Below are positions 45,912-55,208 of a stretch of DNA of 64,000 bases, in pieces. The translations under genes were made by a program, and so were the position numbers. The notes beneath the pieces were generated by a model. It ran no database searches. It was not told the origin of the DNA and was given only the letters and a program-made list of their open reading frames with translations. This DNA is from Glycocaulis sp050485565 (GTDB taxonomy: Bacteria; Pseudomonadota; Alphaproteobacteria; Caulobacterales; Maricaulaceae), in assembly GCF_050485565.1 (NCBI RefSeq), contig NZ_JBJHBQ010000004.1, forward strand, positions 1 through 64,000, given 5' to 3'. Positions within the stretch are counted from its first letter, which is position 1. Each line of letters begins with the position of its first letter.

Positions 45912-46580
45912 ATGGCGTCGCGCGATTTTATTCCACCCAGCCCCAGCGAGGCTGACTACAAGCGCGAGGGCGGGGCGGGTGATACGCCGCTGACCCACGG
46001 CAATGATCCCTTCGTGCTGTTTGCCGAATGGCTCACGCTGGCGCGGGAGAAAGAACCCAATGATCCCAATGCCGTGGCGCTGGCAACCGTCGATGAGGCC
46101 GGGCTTCCCGATGTGCGCATGGTGCTTCTCAAAGACGCCGACCCGCGCGGCTTTGTCTTCTATACCAATCTGGAGAGCGCCAAGGGCAACCAGCTTTCCG
46201 GCGCGCCGAAGGCCGCCCTGTGCTTCCACTGGAAATCACTGCGCCGGCAGGTGCGGGTGAGGGGGCTGGTGGAGCCGGTCAGCGAGGCCGAAGCCGACGC
46301 CTATTTCGCCAGCCGCGCGCGCGACAGCCGTATCGGGGCCTGGGCCTCGGCCCAGTCGCGCCCGCTGGAAAGCCGTCATGCGCTCGAAAAGAGCGTCGCG
46401 AAATTCGCCGCGAAGTTTGGCATTGGCGAAATTCCCCGCCCGGAATTCTGGAGCGGATACCGGGTGAAACCCTTGCGCATCGAGTTCTGGCGCGACCGGC
46501 CCTTCCGCCTGCATGACCGGTTGGTATTCAAAAGGGCCGATTTGGACTCGCCCTTTACGCAGACAAGGCTCTATCCTTAG
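45912..46580 (+). CDS. pdxH: Pyridoxine/pyridoxamine 5'-phosphate oxidase
   Basis: 222 aa, FMN-dependent split-barrel fold. 'DVRMVLLKD', 'FYTNLESAKGNQL', 'RRQVRVRG', 'SRIGAWASAQS' and the C-terminal 'RLYP' are standard PdxH motifs. It makes pyridoxal 5'-phosphate. The ATG at 45912 has AAGGAG 7 bases upstream; a TTG at 45855 lacks support. Confidence 0.95.
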   Translation: MASRDFIPPSPSEADYKREGGAGDTPLTHGNDPFVLFAEWLTLAREKEPNDPNAVALATVDEAGLPDVRMVLLKDADPRGFVFYTNLESAKGNQLSGAPKAALCFHWKSLRRQVRVRGLVEPVSEAEADAYFASRARDSRIGAWASAQSRPLESRHALEKSVAKFAAKFGIGEIPRPEFWSGYRVKPLRIEFWRDRPFRLHDRLVFKRADLDSPFTQTRLYP

Positions 46581-46607
46581 GCCCTTCAAACAGGGGTGGG
46601 GACGAGT

Positions 46608-47420
46608 ATGGGCATTTTGCTGACAATCAGGACATTCGCCGTCTGGCTGGCCGCGCTGGCCGCGATCATCGCGCCGCTCTGGTTTGCGGCGGCAGGGCTG
46701 GGATCACGCATCGGCCTATGGGACTGGCGTTTCGGTCTTGGCACAATGACGCGCGAGATCGGGCCCAACCTGCTGTTTGCCGCTGTGGGGCTGGGCGCTC
46801 TGGCGCTCGTCCTGCTGATCGTCACGGCGATCGTCGTGAAGGAGAGGCGCGCGGGCGTTGGTGCCTGGGTGGCGTCTGTGGTGGCGATTGCCGTCGGGGC
46901 GGCGGGGCTTTGGTATGCGGCGTCCGTGGCCGCGCGCGCCGCCGACATTCCGCCTATTCACGACATCACGACCGACACCGCCAGCCCGCCGCAATTCACC
47001 GCCTCGCTGATCACGCGGCGCGGGGCGGACGCCAATTCGGTGGATTATGAATCCAAGACCGATCCGCGTTCAGGCCGCCCTCTGCCCGAGGTGCAGGCCG
47101 AGGCATATCCCGATATCCAGCCGATTGCCGTTTCCGCCGAACCTCTGGCCGCCTATCAGGCCGCCTTGCGGGTGGCGCGCGAGCTGGGATGGACGGTCTC
47201 CACAAAATCCGAGCGGGACCTGATGTTCGAGGCGACCGCGACGACATTCTGGTACGGCTTCCGCGACGATATTGTGGTGCGCGTTACGGCTCTCACCGAT
47301 GGCGGGGCCGTGGTTGATGCCCGGTCCGTATCGCGCGTCGGCGTGTCTGATCTGGGTGCCAATGCGGCGCGTCTGCGCACCTTCTCGGCCCGCTTGCGTG
47401 ACCGTCTGGGCGAGGACTAG
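46608..47420 (+). CDS. DUF1499 membrane protein
   Basis: 270 aa from ATG 46608. Three N-terminal membrane helices (~8-28, 53-76, 84-107) precede a soluble DUF1499 domain with 'DITTDTASPPQF' and 'EATATTFWYGFRDDIVVRV', the family's hallmarks. No function known. It follows pdxH by 27 bases, same strand, and ends tail-to-tail with the MBL gene (4-base overlap). Confidence 0.85.
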   Translation: MGILLTIRTFAVWLAALAAIIAPLWFAAAGLGSRIGLWDWRFGLGTMTREIGPNLLFAAVGLGALALVLLIVTAIVVKERRAGVGAWVASVVAIAVGAAGLWYAASVAARAADIPPIHDITTDTASPPQFTASLITRRGADANSVDYESKTDPRSGRPLPEVQAEAYPDIQPIAVSAEPLAAYQAALRVARELGWTVSTKSERDLMFEATATTFWYGFRDDIVVRVTALTDGGAVVDARSVSRVGVSDLGANAARLRTFSARLRDRLGED

Positions 47421-48343
47421 CGGCTGAGCGCGTAAATGCTGTCCAGCGCCGGTTCGCCCCCTGCCGTCACGCGCCCGCGCCGGTGCAGATCCACCATGTG
47501 CGACCAGACTGACATGGCCGCCGCCGGGTAGAGCCGCTCATCCAGCCCGGCATACATGGCAGGCAGCAGGGCCGTGATCGTGGACGGTCCGGCCTCCAGC
47601 GCGTGGAGTATCTGCGCCTCGCGGTAATGGCGGTGGGCGATATAGGCGCTGATAAAGGGCTCAGGATCGGTAACCGGCGGGCCATGGCTCGGCCAGAGCG
47701 TCGCAAAGCCGCGCTGGCGCACGCGCTCCAGCTGCTGGAGATAATCGCCCATATCGCCATCAGGCGGCAGCACGACCGAGGTCGCCCAGCCCATGATGTG
47801 ATCCCCGCACAAAAGAGCGTTCTCCTCCATCAGGCCAAGGCAGATATGGTTGGCCGTGTGGCCGGGCGTGTGCAGCACGTCCAGCGTCCAGCCCGGACCG
47901 GCAATGGCATCGCCATCTTCAAGCGTATGGTCAGGCACGAAGCTGAAATCGGCGCCTTCTTCCATTACCGGCGCGTCCGGGTCCATGGGCCGTCCGCCAG
48001 AGGCTGGCCGGCCATAGATTTTCGCGCCGTGATGATCGGCAAACCGGCGCGCCAGCGCCGAGTGGTCGAGATGGTGGTGGGTCACGATGACATGGCTGAC
48101 CGTTTCGCCTTCAAGGGCGCGGTTCAGCGCCTCAAAATGCGCGTCTTCTGCCGGTCCGGGATCGATCACGGCAACCTTGCCCCGCCCGATCAGATAGGTG
48201 CCTGTGCCGGTATAGGTGAAGGCACCCGAATTGCCCGCCACCACGCGCCGGATGGCAGGGGAGACCTGATCGGCCCGTCCCGGTTCGAACGCCATATCCC
48301 GTACGAACGGAATGGGCGCAGGGGCGACCGGTTGCCGGGTCAT
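47417..48343 (-). CDS. Metallo-beta-lactamase-fold hydrolase (LACTB2-like)
   Basis: 308 aa. 'THHHLDH' (88-94) is the zinc-binding HxHxDH motif, with later ligands at 'HTPGHT' and 'CGDHIMGW'. The ~60-residue C-terminal winged-helix-like tail is found in LACTB2-type members, some of which are RNases. Substrate unassigned. The start overlaps the stop of the ATP-grasp-like gene by 4 bases, so the two are coupled. Confidence 0.88.
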   Translation of the reverse strand: MTRQPVAPAPIPFVRDMAFEPGRADQVSPAIRRVVAGNSGAFTYTGTGTYLIGRGKVAVIDPGPAEDAHFEALNRALEGETVSHVIVTHHHLDHSALARRFADHHGAKIYGRPASGGRPMDPDAPVMEEGADFSFVPDHTLEDGDAIAGPGWTLDVLHTPGHTANHICLGLMEENALLCGDHIMGWATSVVLPPDGDMGDYLQQLERVRQRGFATLWPSHGPPVTDPEPFISAYIAHRHYREAQILHALEAGPSTITALLPAMYAGLDERLYPAAAMSVWSHMVDLHRRGRVTAGGEPALDSIYALSR

Positions 48344-49284
48344 GCGGCTATCGCCGATTGCCCGCGGCGAAGGCGCGCGTCCAGATAGATGTCAAATTGC
48401 GCAGCGAGCTTGCGCACGGCGGTAATCTTGTCCTTCAGGCCGAGTGCAACGGTCGGCCCCATATCGGTCTTGTTCACGTCCACAATCCATAATTCGCCCG
48501 TATCGCGGTCACGCAAGACGTCAATGCCGCCCCAGTCAAGGGCCATGGCGGCGCAGAAGCGGGAAATCATCGCCTGTTCCGCGGCGGTAAAGACATCGGC
48601 CGGATTGGCCAGCGTTGCCCGCGTGTTGAAATTGGCAAAGCGGCGCTCCACCGGGCGGCGCTTGAGGTAGACCTGGATGACTTCGCCGCCAATGACCGAG
48701 CAGCGCAGGTCCAGCACATTGCCGTCATCGTCCAGATTGTTGATGAGGCGCTGATAGGTATGGCCCTCGCGCGGGGGCTGCGGCTCGCGCAGTATCCGGC
48801 CATTATGCGCGGCGTTCACTTCGGGCTTCTCAACATAGGCGCCGAACGGATTGGCCGGATCACAGAGCAGGGCGCGGCCGGTAACCTGCTCGAACACCCT
48901 TGCCACATGCGTTTTCGAGATATCGGCGCAGCCTGCATTGATAGCGGGAATATGGGCGGGGAGCGGCCGCTCCGCCACCCAGGTGCAATCGTCAAAAACA
49001 AAGATGATGTCGGCGTCAGCGGCGCTTCGCGCGAACCGCGCATGGCTTAACGCCATCACCGGCCAGATCAGATACCAGGGCCGTACCCGGTCCGGCGTGA
49101 ACCAGATGCGCGGACCATCGCAGCTCACGGTATGGCGGGCACACTCCACCCAGCCGTGAAACACGCACCAGTTGAGAAAATCGCGCACCGTACCCGGTTC
49201 GACGCGAACCGCTGCGCCGGTTTTCTTCACATGCATTGTGCCTTTGGCGTAGCGGAAATCATTCCACCAGGCAGAAGAGGCCAT
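48340..49284 (-). CDS. ATP-grasp-like protein of unknown function
   Basis: 314 aa. The C-terminal half shows ATP-grasp features: 'VYLKRRPVERRF', 'LDWGGIDVLRD' and 'LWIVDVNKTDMGPT' (a D-x-N Mg site). The N-terminal part is unrecognised and rich in Trp and His. Such enzymes join a carboxylate to an amine or thiol using ATP. Coupled to the MBL hydrolase downstream. Family assignment by eye; moderately sure. Confidence 0.6.
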   Translation of the reverse strand: MASSAWWNDFRYAKGTMHVKKTGAAVRVEPGTVRDFLNWCVFHGWVECARHTVSCDGPRIWFTPDRVRPWYLIWPVMALSHARFARSAADADIIFVFDDCTWVAERPLPAHIPAINAGCADISKTHVARVFEQVTGRALLCDPANPFGAYVEKPEVNAAHNGRILREPQPPREGHTYQRLINNLDDDGNVLDLRCSVIGGEVIQVYLKRRPVERRFANFNTRATLANPADVFTAAEQAMISRFCAAMALDWGGIDVLRDRDTGELWIVDVNKTDMGPTVALGLKDKITAVRKLAAQFDIYLDARLRRGQSAIAA

Positions 49285-49435
49285 CAGGCAGGGCTCCTGG
49301 ACAGATTCCGGCGCACTCTAGCGCGTCGGTGAGGCTTGGCAACGCACCCAGTATGCTTTGCACAATAGCCGGTGCGGCGCGGTTTTTGCTGCGCTCTGCA
49401 ACGGATTGGCAGACTGGAACAGGCTGGTACAGGTG

Positions 49436-49612
49436 ATGGGTCCGGGAAAAAAGCTCTGGCTGGGTATATCGGCGCGCATTCGTGTTGTTTTGATGGCAAT
49501 GCTGGCGGTGGCGGCGATGAAGCTGGGGGGTAATCTGGCGTCGTCCGGCGATGGCGCAGCTGCCGGCGCGGACACTGGTGCCCGTATTTCGCTGGACCGG
49601 TCTGTCCTGTAA
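49436..49612 (+). CDS. Possible small single-helix membrane protein
   Basis: 58 aa from ATG 49436, within the 420-base gap before oppB. Basic N-terminus, one hydrophobic stretch (~13-27) and an Ala/Gly-rich tail. No homology recognised and only a weak AGG upstream. The rest of the gap (49285-49435 and 49613-49704) shows nothing further. Confidence 0.3.
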   Translation: MGPGKKLWLGISARIRVVLMAMLAVAAMKLGGNLASSGDGAAAGADTGARISLDRSVL

Positions 49613-49704
49613 TCGACCGCAGATATGACTGCGGGCATGCCTTGATCGGCAGGCACTAACCGGCCAAGACTTCGCGGCTCCGATTAGTCACAGCGCAAGG
49701 CTTC

Positions 49705-50637
49705 ATGCTCAGTTACCTCGCCCGGCGCCTGCTCGTCGCCATCCCGACGATACTGGTGATTATCACCGTTGCATTCTTCATGATGCGCGCCGCGCCTGGC
49801 GGGCCGTTCGACCTTGAGCGTCCTATGCCAGAGGAAATCCGCCAGAACGTGTTGGCGGCCTATGGCATGGATCAGCCTGTCTGGAAGCAGTATGTCGACT
49901 ATATGGCCGGGATCGCCCGGTTTGACCTCGGCCCGTCCCTGAAATTCCGGGACAAGTCGGTCGCCGACATCATTGCCGAAGGCTTTCCAGTCTCTGCCGT
50001 CATCGGCGCGCTATCCATATCGCTTGCCGTGTTCGTGGGCACGATAATGGGCTCCATAGCCGCGCTGAGGCAGAACAGCGCGGCTGATTACACCGTGGTT
50101 GGCATATCAACGATCGGTATTGTTATCCCGCCCTTTGTGATGGGGCCGATACTGGCCCTCCTCGTCGGCCTGCACTGGGGATTGCTGCCAACCGGCGGCC
50201 TCGATCCACGCTACGGCATGACGTTTGACCGGCTGGTGCTGCCGGTGGTGACGCTCGCCCTGCCGCAGATCGCCATCATCTCGCGCCTGATGCGCGCTTC
50301 CATGATCGAGGTTCTGCGCTCCAACTATGTCCGCACCGCCAAGGCCAAGGGACTGCCTGCTGCCAGCGTGGTCGTGCGCCACGCCCTGCGCAGTGCGGTC
50401 CTGCCGCTGGTCAGCTATCTTGGCCCGGCTGCCGCCGCGCTGCTGACCGGCTCAATTGTCATCGAGCAGGTCTTCCAGCTGCCCGGCATTGGCCGCCAGT
50501 TCGTTCAGGCCGCCCTGCAGCGCGACTACACGGTCGTGATGGGTGTGGTCATTCTCTACGCCAGCCTGATTATCGTGCTGAACCTGATCGCGGATCTGCT
50601 CTATGCGGCGCTTAACCCGAAAGTGAAGTACGACTGA
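49705..50637 (+). CDS. oppB: Oligopeptide ABC transporter permease (OppB type)
   Basis: 310 aa, six membrane helices. The first periplasmic loop carries 'APGGPFD', and the cytosolic EAA loop reads 'VRTAKAKGLP', which contacts the ATPase. 'EQVFQLPGIGRQFVQA' is typical of the OppB/DppB type. It imports peptides with OppC. AAGG precedes the ATG; the stop overlaps the oppC start (TGATG). Confidence 0.93.
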   Translation: MLSYLARRLLVAIPTILVIITVAFFMMRAAPGGPFDLERPMPEEIRQNVLAAYGMDQPVWKQYVDYMAGIARFDLGPSLKFRDKSVADIIAEGFPVSAVIGALSISLAVFVGTIMGSIAALRQNSAADYTVVGISTIGIVIPPFVMGPILALLVGLHWGLLPTGGLDPRYGMTFDRLVLPVVTLALPQIAIISRLMRASMIEVLRSNYVRTAKAKGLPAASVVVRHALRSAVLPLVSYLGPAAAALLTGSIVIEQVFQLPGIGRQFVQAALQRDYTVVMGVVILYASLIIVLNLIADLLYAALNPKVKYD

Positions 50638-51542
50638 TGAGTTTCACCGCGACACCGTCAGAAAAGACCGAGATGATGGAACGCGCCGCCGTGCGCGGCC
50701 GGTCCCTATGGGACGATGCGCGCGCGCGGCTATTGCGCAACAAGGCGGCAGTGGTGAGCCTGGTGCTGCTGGGGATTCTCACATTTCTGGCCTTCATTGG
50801 CCCGCTTTTGTGGGTTCACGATTCCAGCTTCATCTATCGTGACCGCGTGCAGATCCCGCCGGGCTGGGAAAACTTTCACCTGTTTGGCACCGACGCGCAG
50901 GGGCGCGACCTGCTGGCGCGCACGCTTGTCGGCCTTCGCATGTCCCTCATGGTGGGCGTGGTGGCAACCGCCGTGTCGCTGGTGATCGGCGTCCTCTGGG
51001 GCGCGACGGCCGGCTTTATCGGCGGACGTGTGGACCAGCTGATGATGCGCATTGTCGACGTGCTCTACTCGCTGCCCTTCATCTTCTTCGTCATCATCCT
51101 GATGGTCGTCTTCGGGCGGAATATCATCCTGATCTTCGTAGCTATTGGTGCGGTGGAATGGCTGACAATGGCGCGCATCGTACGCGGCCAGACGATAGCC
51201 CTGAAGAGCATGGAGTTCGTTGAGGCGGCCAGGGCGGCCGGTGTCAGCCAGTTCGCCATTATCCGCCGCCATATCGTGCCCAACGTGCTGGGACCGGTGG
51301 TGGTCTATGTGACGCTGACCATCCCGGCGGTGATCCTGGCCGAAAGTTTCCTGAGCTTCCTGGGGCTGGGCGTGCAGGAGCCGCTGACCTCGCTGGGCAA
51401 TCTGATCTCCAACGGTGCGCGCGACATGGAAGTCGCGCCGTGGACGCTGATCGTGCCGGCTCTGACGATGATGCTGACGCTGTTCTGCTTCAACTTTATC
51501 GGGGATGGCCTGCGCGACGCTATCGATCCGAAGGATCGTTAG
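50637..51542 (+). CDS. oppC: Oligopeptide ABC transporter permease (OppC type)
   Basis: 301 aa, five to six helices with a ~40-residue cytosolic N-terminus. 'FGTDAQGRDLLAR', the EAA loop 'EAARAAGVSQF' and 'FLSFLGLGVQEP' are OppC hallmarks. Forms the channel with OppB. No oppD/oppF ATPase genes lie in this window, so they must be elsewhere or shared. Its last four bases overlap the antisense gene that follows. Confidence 0.93.
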   Translation: MSFTATPSEKTEMMERAAVRGRSLWDDARARLLRNKAAVVSLVLLGILTFLAFIGPLLWVHDSSFIYRDRVQIPPGWENFHLFGTDAQGRDLLARTLVGLRMSLMVGVVATAVSLVIGVLWGATAGFIGGRVDQLMMRIVDVLYSLPFIFFVIILMVVFGRNIILIFVAIGAVEWLTMARIVRGQTIALKSMEFVEAARAAGVSQFAIIRRHIVPNVLGPVVVYVTLTIPAVILAESFLSFLGLGVQEPLTSLGNLISNGARDMEVAPWTLIVPALTMMLTLFCFNFIGDGLRDAIDPKDR

Positions 51543-52153
51543 TCGCGCGCAGCCCGGAAGCGCACCGGGTGCGTGCTGAGCCGCATGAAGTGCGAACTCA
51601 TGGCACCGCGCTCAATCTCGACGGTCAGCCCTTCGACATTGCGCGGAATGGGGATCCGGCGCGCATCGGTCTGACGCCAGACCTGTCCGTCAGCGAGTGT
51701 AACTACGGCCCTGCCTTGGTGGTCAGCGCGAATCGCGCGTACCGGAACGCCAAGCAACGCTTGGATGTCGCCGGACTCGGTACGAACCGCCACCGCACCG
51801 TCTTCATATGCCTGCTCCGCCGGCAAGGCACCGCTGCCGGCAAATAGCGAGCCGAACATGCGGCCGGCACCGGCCACGGCGGTTCCGAACGTGCTGCGTT
51901 CTGCCGCTGCTGCACGGGCGCGCTCAAGAACGGTCAGCTCCCCGGCACCCATTGCAGTGTCGAGCGCTGCTGACGTGCGATCCATGCAAGCCAGACGGTC
52001 AGTGTCGGAGGCTATGGCGCGGCAGGCCAGAAGCTCGTCTACCAGTGCAGAGCTTTGCTGCTCCTGTGCAGATGCGCCAGCAGCGCCTGCGAGCGCCAAC
52101 GCGCTGACAGCTAGGGCAAGGCGTGGCAGGCTGCGCACACGAGTGTCGAACAT
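51539..52153 (-). CDS. Secreted protein of unknown function, antisense within the opp cluster
   Basis: 204 aa. Signal peptide ~1-30. 'LLACRAIASDTDRLACMDR' (Cys44, Cys56) is a two-Cys motif seen at the start of several small periplasmic families (C-x-n-D-x-x-RLAC-x-D). The rest (~110-190) is a small beta-rich domain ('VVTLADGQVWRQTD'). Not recognised further. It stands between oppC and oppA on the opposite strand, breaking the operon. Confidence 0.75.
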   Translation of the reverse strand: MFDTRVRSLPRLALAVSALALAGAAGASAQEQQSSALVDELLACRAIASDTDRLACMDRTSAALDTAMGAGELTVLERARAAAAERSTFGTAVAGAGRMFGSLFAGSGALPAEQAYEDGAVAVRTESGDIQALLGVPVRAIRADHQGRAVVTLADGQVWRQTDARRIPIPRNVEGLTVEIERGAMSSHFMRLSTHPVRFRAARD

Positions 52154-52410
52154 GGCGGGTTTCCTCCAGACAGAGCGAACCGCGATATGAGTGCCTTGTA
52201 CCCGCGCCTGTCAATGCAACGGTAACATCTCAGACGGGATATTGGTGGTCTGGATCAAGACGTTCTGCTGCCGGTTGGCAGCGAACCGATTGCGGTTGCC
52301 ATAGTCTCGCCAATCAGCAAGGGATATGATCTGGTTCAGCCGGGAAACCGGATGTTCGCGTGGCTGCGAGGGGAAACGCGCCGCGCTGTCAGCAACAAGG
52401 GAGATAATTC

Positions 52411-54042
52411 ATGGGGATTTTCAGACAGGCGGGCGCCTTGGCGCTGGCCGGTGCCGCCGCTCTTGCGCTCAATGCGTGTGGCCGCAGCAATGTGGACGGC
52501 GACTCGGTAGTGCTTCACCGGGGCAACATGGCCGAACCCTTGTCGCTTGATCCCCATAAGTCGTCCGGCACCTGGGAGAACAACATTATCGGTGACATGT
52601 TCATCGGCCTGTTCACCGAGAATGCTGCGGGTGAACCCATTTTCGGGCTGACCGAAAGCTATGAAGTTGCCGAGGACGGGCTGAGCTGGACCTTTACCTT
52701 GCGCGAAACGGAGTGGAGTGACGGCGAGCCGGTCACTGCGCACGATTTCGAGTTTGCCTTCCAGCGCATTCTCGATCCGGCCACGCTGGCTCAATATGCG
52801 TCGCTCCTTTACCCGATCCGCAATGCGCGCGGGGTCAATACCGGCGAGCTGGACCCGTCCGAGGTTGGCGTGCGTGCGATAGATGACCGGACGCTGGTTA
52901 TCGAGCTGGAGTTTCCTGCGCCGTATCTGCGTGGCCTGCTGACGCATTACACGACCTTCCCGGTGCCCCGTCATGTCGTCGAACGGTATGGTGATGCGTG
53001 GGTGCAGCCGCAGAATATCCAGACCAATGGCGCCTACCGGCTCGTGGCCTGGCGCGCGAACAACTACATTCACCTCACTCGCAATGAGCGCTTCTGGGAC
53101 AATGAGAATGTCTGCATCGACGAGGTATATTACTATCCCACGGTCGATAACGCGGCGGCCGAGCGCCGTGTGCGCAATGGCGAGCTGGACCTGATCATCG
53201 ACTTTGCGGGTCAGAGCCTGCCCTTCCTGCGTCAGCAGGTGCCGGACTATGTGCGCGTTCACCCCTATCTCGGCCTTGTCTATTTCTCGTTCAACACGAC
53301 CCTTGAGAAATTCTCCGATCCGCGCGTGCGCAATGCGCTGGGCATGGCCATCGATCGTGAATTCATTGCCGAGAACATTCTGCGCGCCGGCCAGATTCCG
53401 GCACACTCCTTCATTCCACCCGGCGTTGACAACTATCCCGGAACGGCGCGCATCGGTTGGTTCGATGCGCCGGTCGAGGAACGCCGCCGGCTGGCGCGCG
53501 AGCTTCTGGAGGAAGCTGGCTACGGGCCGGACAATCCGCTGCGCTTCACCTACACCTTCCGCGCGACGGGCGATAATCCGCGTATCGCGCCTGTCGTGCA
53601 GCAGGACTGGCAGCTGATTGCTGACTGGGTGCAGGTCGATATCCAGGTCGTCGAGACGCAGATTCACTATTCCAACCTGCGCTCGACCGATTACGAGCTC
53701 GGCGATGGCGGCTGGATCGGTGACTATAACGACGCCTACAACTTCCTGTTCCTCGCCGAGACCGATTCCGTGCCAATGAACTATTCACGCTGGTCGAACG
53801 AGACGTATGACACGCTGGTGGCGCAGGCCAACCGCACGCTTGATGCAGACGAGCGCGGGAGCCTGCTGGCCGAGGCAGAGCAGATCATGCTCAATGAGAT
53901 GCCCTACATCCCGATTGTTTACTATGTGAACAAGTCGCTGGTGAACCCGCGCGTGACGGGATGGGAGGACAATATCGTCCACATTCACCGCACACGCTGG
54001 ATGTGCTTCTCCGATCTCGCAGACGGGCAAGCTGAAGGCTGA
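52411..54042 (+). CDS. oppA: Oligopeptide-binding lipoprotein (family 5 solute-binding protein)
   Basis: 543 aa. Lipobox 'LNAC' with Cys23, so anchored to the membrane. 'EPLSLDPHKSS' and 'YEVAEDGLSWTFTLR' open the SBP_bac_5 domain, which runs to the end. It delivers peptides to OppBC. AAGGGAG precedes the ATG. It needs its own promoter (the ~250 bases upstream), since the antisense gene separates it from oppC. Confidence 0.93.
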   Translation: MGIFRQAGALALAGAAALALNACGRSNVDGDSVVLHRGNMAEPLSLDPHKSSGTWENNIIGDMFIGLFTENAAGEPIFGLTESYEVAEDGLSWTFTLRETEWSDGEPVTAHDFEFAFQRILDPATLAQYASLLYPIRNARGVNTGELDPSEVGVRAIDDRTLVIELEFPAPYLRGLLTHYTTFPVPRHVVERYGDAWVQPQNIQTNGAYRLVAWRANNYIHLTRNERFWDNENVCIDEVYYYPTVDNAAAERRVRNGELDLIIDFAGQSLPFLRQQVPDYVRVHPYLGLVYFSFNTTLEKFSDPRVRNALGMAIDREFIAENILRAGQIPAHSFIPPGVDNYPGTARIGWFDAPVEERRRLARELLEEAGYGPDNPLRFTYTFRATGDNPRIAPVVQQDWQLIADWVQVDIQVVETQIHYSNLRSTDYELGDGGWIGDYNDAYNFLFLAETDSVPMNYSRWSNETYDTLVAQANRTLDADERGSLLAEAEQIMLNEMPYIPIVYYVNKSLVNPRVTGWEDNIVHIHRTRWMCFSDLADGQAEG

Positions 54043-54047
54043 CCACG

Positions 54048-55133
54048 TTGAGTGAAACCCTGGGGGAGGCAGCAGATACGGCAATCGAGCACGCCCAGGC
54101 CGACGCGCTGGGCGGGCTCGGTGCCGACCGCGGGGATGGCGGCAGCGACGGTATCTGCCGCAATTGCGGCGCCGAGCTGACCGGCGAGTTTTGCCACAGC
54201 TGCGGGCAGAGCGCCCGCAGCCTGCGGCGTCCCTTCTGGACGCTGGTAAAGGAAAGCGTCGAGACTCTGTTCGTCATGGACGGCCGGCTGGCGCAAACCC
54301 TGCCGGCGTTGATGGTGTATCCGGGCCGAGTATCACGCGACTATCTTGATGGCCGCCGCGCCCGGTTCATTCCGCCCTTCCGTCTTTATGTTTTTGCATC
54401 CCTGATTTTCTTCGTTCTGCTACCCCTGACGCTGGGGCAGGGGATCGGTTTTGATCCGTCCATGGGCGGCATCGATACCGCCCGTGAACAGCTGGAGCAG
54501 GCGCGCGACCGCGGCGAGATGAGCGAGGAGGAATATCAGGACGCGGTTGAAGGTCTCGGACTGGCGGAGAGCATATTGCGCGGAGGTGTGCCGCAAGCGC
54601 CTTCGCAGGACGCGCCGGACCGTAACGGCAGCGCGCCTGCGACGACGGGCATGCCACCAGAGGCCGTTGAAGCCTTGCGGCAGGCGGGCCGGACAGGGAA
54701 TCTGGACGCGACGGGACTTGGGTTCGTGCGGGACAATGCGTCGAACCTCTGGGCCGAGACCCGCCGGTGGGTGCCGCGCATCATGTTCGTTCTGCTGCCG
54801 GTTTATGCAGCCCTGCTGGCCCTGGTGTATCTGTGGCGGCGGCGCTTTCTCTATTTCGATCACCTGATCGTGTCGCTGCATTTCCATGCCGCGCTGTTCC
54901 TGGCCATGACCGTGACGGTGCTGGCATCGATGGTGATCGGCTGGGGCTGGGCGACGTTGGGCCTGCTGATTTATGCCAACGCCTATCTCTACCGGATCAA
55001 CCGGGTGGTCTATGGCAGGGGCCGGTTCAGCTCGGTGGTGCGCACCCTTGTACTGGACACGCTGTATTTCTTCTTCCTGATGACGGGCCTGCTGATGGCC
55101 GTCATTTTCGGGGCCATGTCGCTGGCCAATTGA
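54048..55133 (+). CDS. DUF3667 membrane protein with zinc ribbon
   Basis: 361 aa, TTG start. A zinc ribbon (Cys37, Cys40, Cys49, Cys52) is followed by 'RRPFWTLVKESVETLF', 'YLDGRRARFIPPFRLYVF' and five or so hydrophobic segments, the DUF3667 pattern. An acidic linker (~150-215) separates helices 1 and 2. Function unknown. It follows oppA by 5 bases, so likely cotranscribed; ends at a strong terminator. Confidence 0.85.
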   Translation: MSETLGEAADTAIEHAQADALGGLGADRGDGGSDGICRNCGAELTGEFCHSCGQSARSLRRPFWTLVKESVETLFVMDGRLAQTLPALMVYPGRVSRDYLDGRRARFIPPFRLYVFASLIFFVLLPLTLGQGIGFDPSMGGIDTAREQLEQARDRGEMSEEEYQDAVEGLGLAESILRGGVPQAPSQDAPDRNGSAPATTGMPPEAVEALRQAGRTGNLDATGLGFVRDNASNLWAETRRWVPRIMFVLLPVYAALLALVYLWRRRFLYFDHLIVSLHFHAALFLAMTVTVLASMVIGWGWATLGLLIYANAYLYRINRVVYGRGRFSSVVRTLVLDTLYFFFLMTGLLMAVIFGAMSLAN

Positions 55134-55151
55134 AGCGTAGCCCATCAGGAA

Positions 55152-55185
55152 AAAGCCCGCCGGAGACATTCCGGCGGGCTTTTTT
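55152..55185. terminator. Bidirectional intrinsic terminator
   Basis: A perfect 12-bp stem AAAGCCCGCCGG (55152-55163) / CCGGCGGGCTTT (55171-55182), loop of seven, with T-runs on both sides. It serves the DUF3667 gene on the plus strand and sppA on the minus strand. Confidence 0.92.
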
Positions 55186-55208
55186 GTCCGGGTTGGCTAA
55201 AAAGCCTG

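Noticed and set aside
52336..53667. 443-aa minus-strand ORF opposite oppA
   Set aside because: Antisense shadow of a complete solute-binding protein gene.
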